A stretch of 64,000 nucleotides of DNA, from contig NZ_JABWCS010000217.1 in assembly GCF_013359945.1 (NCBI RefSeq), positions 62,001 through 126,000 of the forward strand, read 5' to 3'. Both the position numbers and the translations under genes were made by a program. Shown here piece after piece: positions 60,058-64,000 of this stretch. This stretch comes from Paenibacillus agri (GTDB taxonomy: Bacteria > Bacillota > Bacilli > Paenibacillales > Paenibacillaceae). Position 1 is the stretch's first letter; each line of letters starts with the position of its first letter. The notes beneath the pieces were generated by a model. That model ran no database searches. It worked only from the letters and a program-made list of their open reading frames with translations, and had not been told where the DNA came from.

Positions 60058-60819
60058 CTACTCCGGCTTGGTTGCATTGTTATTTTGCAAATCTACGATG
60101 ACACCCTTGTTCTCCAGTTGCTCGATAACTTGCTTGGCTTGCTCATTCAACGGGTTGTTTGCTAAAGACACTTCTTTTAATTTCGGTATCGTTAGGAGCA
60201 CTGCGATATCACGAATGAGGTTATCATCCAGATAGAGATGCTTTAATGTTGGATGATTTTTTAGTGGCGTCAAATCTTGAATTTTATTACCGCTCAGTAA
60301 GAGCCATTCTAACTTCAATTTCTGAATGGGGCTTAGATCCTCCACCTGATTGTTGCTGGCAAGCAGATCGGTCAGCTTAGTCAGATTTTTTAACGGCGCC
60401 AGGCTTTTTATCTTGTTATCATCAGCTGTCAGAGTCTTCAGAGAACTTAACCCGGAAATCGGTGACAGATCAGAGATCTGATTTCCTTCAACAGCTAGAA
60501 ACGTTAACTTTTTAAGCTTGCTCAGCGGTGTTAGATTTCTGATCTTATGGCCGGGCAGAAATAAGCTCTGCATATTAACGGCATTTTCAAGACCTTTTAG
60601 ACTGGTGATTTTGGACTTGGACTCCGGAGGATATAAAGACTGCAACTGCTGCAAATCAGCCGCCTTCAGCTCTTTATTCACCGGCAGCTTCAATTCCGCC
60701 CGAATAGCTTTCGCCAAAGTAGGGTCCGTAATGATGGATGCAGCCCAAATGGACGTCGCTGGTACAAACACAAAGACCAAGCAAAGCACGATGATATTTT
60801 TTACTAGTTTAGCAGACAT
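60058..60819 (-). CDS. secreted leucine-rich repeat protein (internalin-like)
   Basis: A 253-residue protein with a signal peptide (VKNIIVLCLVFVFVPATS, cleavage after WAA near residue 27). About seven leucine-rich repeats of 21-22 residues follow, with LKKLTFLAVEGNQISDLSPI, LSSLKTLTADDNKIKSLAPL and NHPTLKHLYLDDNLIRDIAVL (in pieces). They match the internalin-type LxxLxxLxLxxNxIxDLxPL pattern. No sorting signal or S-layer domain is present, so it is released or held by weak contact. ATG 60819 is chosen because AAGGAGA lies six bases upstream. Ligand unknown. Confidence 0.85.
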   Translation of the reverse strand: MSAKLVKNIIVLCLVFVFVPATSIWAASIITDPTLAKAIRAELKLPVNKELKAADLQQLQSLYPPESKSKITSLKGLENAVNMQSLFLPGHKIRNLTPLSKLKKLTFLAVEGNQISDLSPISGLSSLKTLTADDNKIKSLAPLKNLTKLTDLLASNNQVEDLSPIQKLKLEWLLLSGNKIQDLTPLKNHPTLKHLYLDDNLIRDIAVLLTIPKLKEVSLANNPLNEQAKQVIEQLENKGVIVDLQNNNATKPE

Positions 60820-61105
60820 ACAGAATCTCCTTTTACGCAAATCGATTGGGTATCATGCCTTTATTTTATCCGATTTGATTGTATAAATGTTCAGCTTAAT
60901 GATGATAGAGTTTCTTAGAAGCAATATGTTATTCTCCATTCTGGTATTGTATACAGCCCAGAAAGTCACACCTTCTTTATTCTTGCACTCCACCATTGGG
61001 GCCCTCATCCGCAAGTTATGCTTACGCCTCCAACCTTGTTTTCTCCTCTTTTTCTTCAGGCTATCAAGCACATTTTTAACATGGAACCTTCTTAGCTAAT
61101 CGCCC

Positions 61106-61222
61106 CTACTCCCTCTCAAACAAAAAACCGATAATCCCGTCCGGGAGCCAAAGCCATTTGATCAACAATACGACAGCGAGTACGATCACGCCTAGGATTA
61201 CATTTTTCGTCCCCTTGCTCAT
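61106..61222 (-). CDS. 38-residue single-pass membrane protein
   Basis: A short frame with a strong GGGGAGGAGG site six bases before ATG 61222. The product starts MSKGTKNVILGVIVLAVVLL and continues with KWLWLPDGIIGFLF, so one membrane helix is followed by an aromatic-rich second stretch and a charged end. It follows the ABC permease stop by 37 bases on the same strand and likely ends this operon. No family is recognised; it may be a regulator, partner or immunity subunit of the transporter. Confidence 0.65.
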   Translation of the reverse strand: MSKGTKNVILGVIVLAVVLLIKWLWLPDGIIGFLFERE

Positions 61223-61259
61223 ACGAAGCCTCCTCCCCTTGCAAAGTCCGTCAGTGACG

Positions 61260-61982
61260 CTACTTGTCAAAACGTTTGCCACCGTAAATTAAGAAGACCA
61301 GCACCATGGAAAGAACCGTCCATACTAGCAAGTTGCCAAGGCTCAACCAGAGCTGCTCCATCCCCTTGTCTAGAACAAGAGCCGACAATCCCTCCATGAA
61401 ATGATACGAAGGAATGAAGCCAATCACATCCATAACGAAGGGCACCTTCAGCCCAGGCGCGAAAATGGGGCCAAAAACAAAAAACAACAGGATCGGAAGC
61501 CCCACAATGGACGTTTCGGACGCCGTTCGAGAGATCAGACCGATAGATGTGCCCAAAGCCATAAAAATCACCAGCAGAAGCAGAATGAATAATACCAGGT
61601 ACCCTAGATTTATCGCCGGAACTCCTGTAATCAGCATACACACAGCCATGACAACAATCGTATACACGGTGGTCATTGTACTTTTGCCCAGCAATACCTC
61701 CACCGGCGAGGCCGGAGACAGCATCAGCGCACGCAGGGTGTTCTTTTCCTTTTCCTCCGAGATCATAAGAGCCTGAACAAAAGCACCGACCACCGAGATG
61801 GCAATCATAATCGGCATGGTAAAGTGATCGATGGTACCGCCCTCAGACAATGCCTTCTGTCCTTTCATTAAGATGGAGAGAACAATGGGCATGCCTGCCA
61901 TAAGCAGAATTTGCGGGTTCTTAACAGAGTCCTTCCACTCCTTCCCGGCGATGGCGAGTAGTCGGTTTAGTGAGAATGTCAT
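61260..61982 (-). CDS. ABC-2 type transporter permease
   Basis: A 240-residue membrane protein with six hydrophobic segments. It starts RLLAIAGKEWKDSVKNPQIL, as ABC-2 exporters do, and has SEEKEKNTLRALMLSPASP between the second and third segments, the usual cytosolic loop of this family. It overlaps the ATPase gene by 4 bases. NatB-like sodium exporters and antibiotic or lipid exporters share this form, and the cargo is not clear. Confidence 0.9.
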   Translation of the reverse strand: MTFSLNRLLAIAGKEWKDSVKNPQILLMAGMPIVLSILMKGQKALSEGGTIDHFTMPIMIAISVVGAFVQALMISEEKEKNTLRALMLSPASPVEVLLGKSTMTTVYTIVVMAVCMLITGVPAINLGYLVLFILLLLVIFMALGTSIGLISRTASETSIVGLPILLFFVFGPIFAPGLKVPFVMDVIGFIPSYHFMEGLSALVLDKGMEQLWLSLGNLLVWTVLSMVLVFLIYGGKRFDK

Positions 61983-62824
61983 TCCAGGCCCCTCCCTGTC
62001 AATTTTACAAAAATATCACCGAGCGTCGGCTCATTCGAGTGAATCGCCATCAGTTCTCCGCTGCGGATCAACTCGTTAATACGGATCGCCCCTGCTGCAT
62101 TCTTTCCTACAATCTCCGGGCCCTTCGGTGTCGTCAGGGTAATGGTCTGGTCCCCGTGTTGCAGTCTTAACTGCAACGGGGTATCCAGCGCAGAAATTTC
62201 GCCATTGTTCAAAAAAGCAACCCGATCGCACAGCGCTTCCGCCTCCTGCATGTTGTGCGTAGTCAGGAAGATCGTCGTCCCCTCCCGGTTTAACCGCCGC
62301 AGGGTCTCATGAATCTGCAGGACATTGACCGGATCGAGTGCAGATGTCGGCTCATCGAGGAACAGAATCTCCGGGCGGTGAAGAATGGCCCTGGCCAGTG
62401 TAACTCTCTGCTTCATCCCCTTGGACAACCGCTGCACCAACGTATTTCGATCAGCCGAGAGATTCACAGCATCGAGCACACCTTCAAGCGACTTTTCAGG
62501 TACGCCATACAAACGGCAGAACAGAACCAGATTGTCATAGACGCTAAGACGATCATATAGGCCGCTATTATCTGTCAGAATTCCGATTCGCCCCAAGTAA
62601 CTTGCTTTGCTGCTGCGGTCTGGAGCTATTCCAAATACCGTTACCCTTCCGGATGTAAAGCGTAGTTGAGAAGTCAGTATCTTCACCGTCGTTGTTTTCC
62701 CTGAGCCGCTGGGTCCAAGAAATCCGAATATTTCTCCTTTCTGCACCTGGAAGCTAAGATTCTTCAGCGCCTGCTTCTTTTGGTACATTTTCGCAAGATT
62801 ATCTACCTCGATGATGCTTTCCAT
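61979..62824 (-). CDS. ABC transporter ATP-binding protein
   Basis: A 281-residue ATPase with an intact active site: Walker A GPSGSGKTTT, signature LSKGMKQRVTLARAI, Walker B EILFLDEPTSALD and the switch histidine in FLTTHNMQEAEAL. A C-terminal tail (about 225-281) is typical of exporter ATPases of the NatA or drug-export type. It pairs with the permease encoded next. In contrast, the regulator encoded upstream carries an ABC-like domain that has lost these motifs. Confidence 0.93.
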   Translation of the reverse strand: MESIIEVDNLAKMYQKKQALKNLSFQVQKGEIFGFLGPSGSGKTTTVKILTSQLRFTSGRVTVFGIAPDRSSKASYLGRIGILTDNSGLYDRLSVYDNLVLFCRLYGVPEKSLEGVLDAVNLSADRNTLVQRLSKGMKQRVTLARAILHRPEILFLDEPTSALDPVNVLQIHETLRRLNREGTTIFLTTHNMQEAEALCDRVAFLNNGEISALDTPLQLRLQHGDQTITLTTPKGPEIVGKNAAGAIRINELIRSGELMAIHSNEPTLGDIFVKLTGRGLE

Positions 62825-62830
62825 GACGAT

Positions 62831-62959
62831 TCACCCACTATTGCTTAGTAGCCTTTTCAAGCTCACGGCAAGACTATCGCGAATAAGGCCAAACAGCAAT
62901 AAATCCCCCATGAAAAGCGCAGTCAGGGGGATGAATGGAGTCATTTCAGGGTTGAACAA
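62831..62959 (-). CDS. 42-residue (or 37-residue) hydrophobic small protein
   Basis: Between the LytTR gene and the ATPase gene a frame runs from TTG 62959 (or ATG 62944) to TGA at 62831. It reads NPEMTPFIPLTALFMGDLLL then FGLIRDSLAVSLKRLL, i.e. one membrane helix and a basic tail. There is no clear ribosome site, but the stop of the LytTR gene is 7 bases upstream and the ATPase start is 6 bases after its stop, so coupled translation is likely. Not recognised; may be a real small membrane subunit. Confidence 0.45.
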   Translation of the reverse strand: MFNPEMTPFIPLTALFMGDLLLFGLIRDSLAVSLKRLLSNSG

Positions 62960-62966
62960 TCAGGCG

Positions 62967-64000
62967 CTACAGCCCCACAATATTCTTGATTTCTTCGAAT
63001 CGGGTCTTGGACATCGGGATCATTGACTTCTTGTCGTCACGGATAACTAAGCTGTAGCTGTTGCGTGTCCAAGTAATCAATTCGGACGCATGATTAAGAT
63101 TTACGAGGTAGGAACGATGGCAGCGGTAGAACTGATAAGGGGCAAGCTTCTCCTCCAGTTCTGTCAATGTCCACGCCGTCGTGAGGTCACCTATGCTTGT
63201 ATGGATATGCGATAGCCCATCGCTGCTTTCAATATAATAAATGTCCGCCGGGTCTACGAAGACAAATTTGTCATCCGCTTTGATCATCAGCTTTTCCAGC
63301 TTGGCCACCGTTACACGTGAAACATTTGGATCACTTTCTGGATCGAGTTCTTCTGTTCCTTGCACGGTCTGCTCAGAGGCTTCCGGTTCGTCCTGCGTCG
63401 TAACCGGGTATAGTCCTCCCTCCGTTAACCGGTAGATATGATCGGAAAGGAACATGGCCTGCTCCATTGTCGAACAAGTAACGAGTATCACTTTGCCACG
63501 ATCGACAAGAGCGGTGATCAATTTTCTGAGAATGATACAGCTCTCAAGATCGAGATTTTGCTCCGGGTTCTCCCATATAACAAGCTCAGGATTGTGGATG
63601 AGACTTCGCGCCAAGTTAAGCAGCCGTTTCTCAGAATAGCTGAGTCTGGAGATTAACACCTTGGCATGGCCTTCAAGCCCCACCAGCGTCAACAGTTCAC
63701 TAGCCGGCATTCGAGTGGTGTATAGCCGTCCCCAAAAGGTCAAATAATCGGCTACCTTCATTCGATCATATAATCCGTCATCCAAAAAGCAGCAGCCGAC
63801 GCGATGCACGATTTCAGAACGGTTCATCAGCAGACGCTCACTGCGGTAGAGCGCCTGGATTCCAAGCCCAGACGGCTCGCCCAGAACGGAGCGGATAAAC
63901 TGACGGCCATGCTCATAATTACACTGCACCACCGCACACTGTCCAGCCATCAGCTCCAGTTCCACTGATGACGATGCAGCATTGCTTTTTCCAGCTTCAC
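62967..64000 (-). CDS. degenerate ABC ATPase-LytTR fusion regulator (start outside window)
   Basis: The frame is open to the window edge; a GTG at 63965 is only an internal candidate start. The N-terminal ~210 residues follow the ABC ATPase layout but lack its key residues: the Walker A region reads VVQCNYEHGRQF with no GKS/T, the signature is LSYSEKRLLNLARSL, and Walker B is LVIWENPEQNLD, with E and N where D and E should be. The C-terminal LytTR DNA-binding domain spans the last ~105 residues (FVDPADIYYIESSDGLSHI, FYRCHRSYLVNL). It most likely controls the ABC exporter operon just downstream and may sense its ATPase or ligand. Confidence 0.85.
   Translation of the reverse strand, partial: EAGKSNAASSSVELELMAGQCAVVQCNYEHGRQFIRSVLGEPSGLGIQALYRSERLLMNRSEIVHRVGCCFLDDGLYDRMKVADYLTFWGRLYTTRMPASELLTLVGLEGHAKVLISRLSYSEKRLLNLARSLIHNPELVIWENPEQNLDLESCIILRKLITALVDRGKVILVTCSTMEQAMFLSDHIYRLTEGGLYPVTTQDEPEASEQTVQGTEELDPESDPNVSRVTVAKLEKLMIKADDKFVFVDPADIYYIESSDGLSHIHTSIGDLTTAWTLTELEEKLAPYQFYRCHRSYLVNLNHASELITWTRNSYSLVIRDDKKSMIPMSKTRFEEIKNIVGL

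Noticed and set aside
60853..61071. Possible 72-residue gene on the minus strand rich in Lys and Arg
   Set aside because: It would start at GTG without a ribosome site and shows no domain or membrane pattern. It lies in a gap and most likely is a chance frame.

Overview
The window looks like a chromosomal segment of a Paenibacillus-type Firmicute. This rests on strong AGGAGG-type ribosome binding sites, frequent TTG and GTG starts, many two-component systems, YesM/YesN-type sensor-regulator pairs, LplB/YtcP-type sugar permeases without a local ATPase, an ECF sigma factor with a DUF4179-type anti-sigma factor, and a secreted multi-domain GH16 glucanase. No rRNA, tRNA, CRISPR array, prophage or intact insertion sequence was seen. 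Both window edges cut through genes: a CdsA-like gene on the left and a LytTR-type regulator on the right.

Left part (1-24.9 kb). After the CdsA end and a small hypothetical gene come a quinone oxidoreductase, a 7TM histidine kinase/response regulator pair, an Lrp regulator, a VOC protein, and a TPR-SMI1/KNR4 protein whose stop codon is followed in frame by the C-terminal half of an Imm51-like immunity protein. Next are an orphan hybrid histidine kinase with two kinase modules and, 55 bases after it, a divergent IF-3 paralogue. An esterase/flavin monooxygenase pair faces a TetR gene across two promoter-operator units. A divergent cluster follows: NTF2-like, DauR/YheO-like regulator, RidA and SpxH on one side, an aminotransferase and an NhaC-type antiporter on the other, with overlapping promoters and repeated ACATGA half-sites. 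An AraC regulator and a siderophore-binding lipoprotein share one open frame that runs through a Fur box. A second RidA, a second TPR-SMI1 protein and an XRE/MmyB regulator complete this part.

Middle (25-49 kb). There is an aldo-keto reductase, a DUF421 membrane protein, GntR and GNAT genes, and a six-gene operon in which two very similar LLM flavin monooxygenases flank a complete peptide/nickel-type ABC importer. Then come malate:quinone oxidoreductase, an MBL hydrolase, a NUDIX hydrolase, and an ECF sigma/anti-sigma operon that ends with a secreted protein resembling the anti-sigma ectodomain. A sporulation-type histidine kinase, a PfpI protein, a serine hydrolase, a divergent alcohol dehydrogenase/LysR pair and an aminoglycoside-phosphotransferase-fold kinase follow.

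Right part (49-64 kb). This is a beta-glucan utilisation locus: a signal-less GH16 enzyme, two sugar permeases, a binding lipoprotein, a YesM-type kinase, a YesN-type regulator and a secreted 874-residue GH16 glucanase. Two cre-like sites and a shared upstream motif suggest CcpA and YesN-type control. A secreted leucine-rich repeat protein follows. The window ends in an ABC-2 exporter operon with a regulator that fuses a degenerate ABC ATPase to LytTR, and with two very small membrane-protein genes not in the longer gene calls.

All family assignments come from reading motifs and recalled family features; no database search was run.
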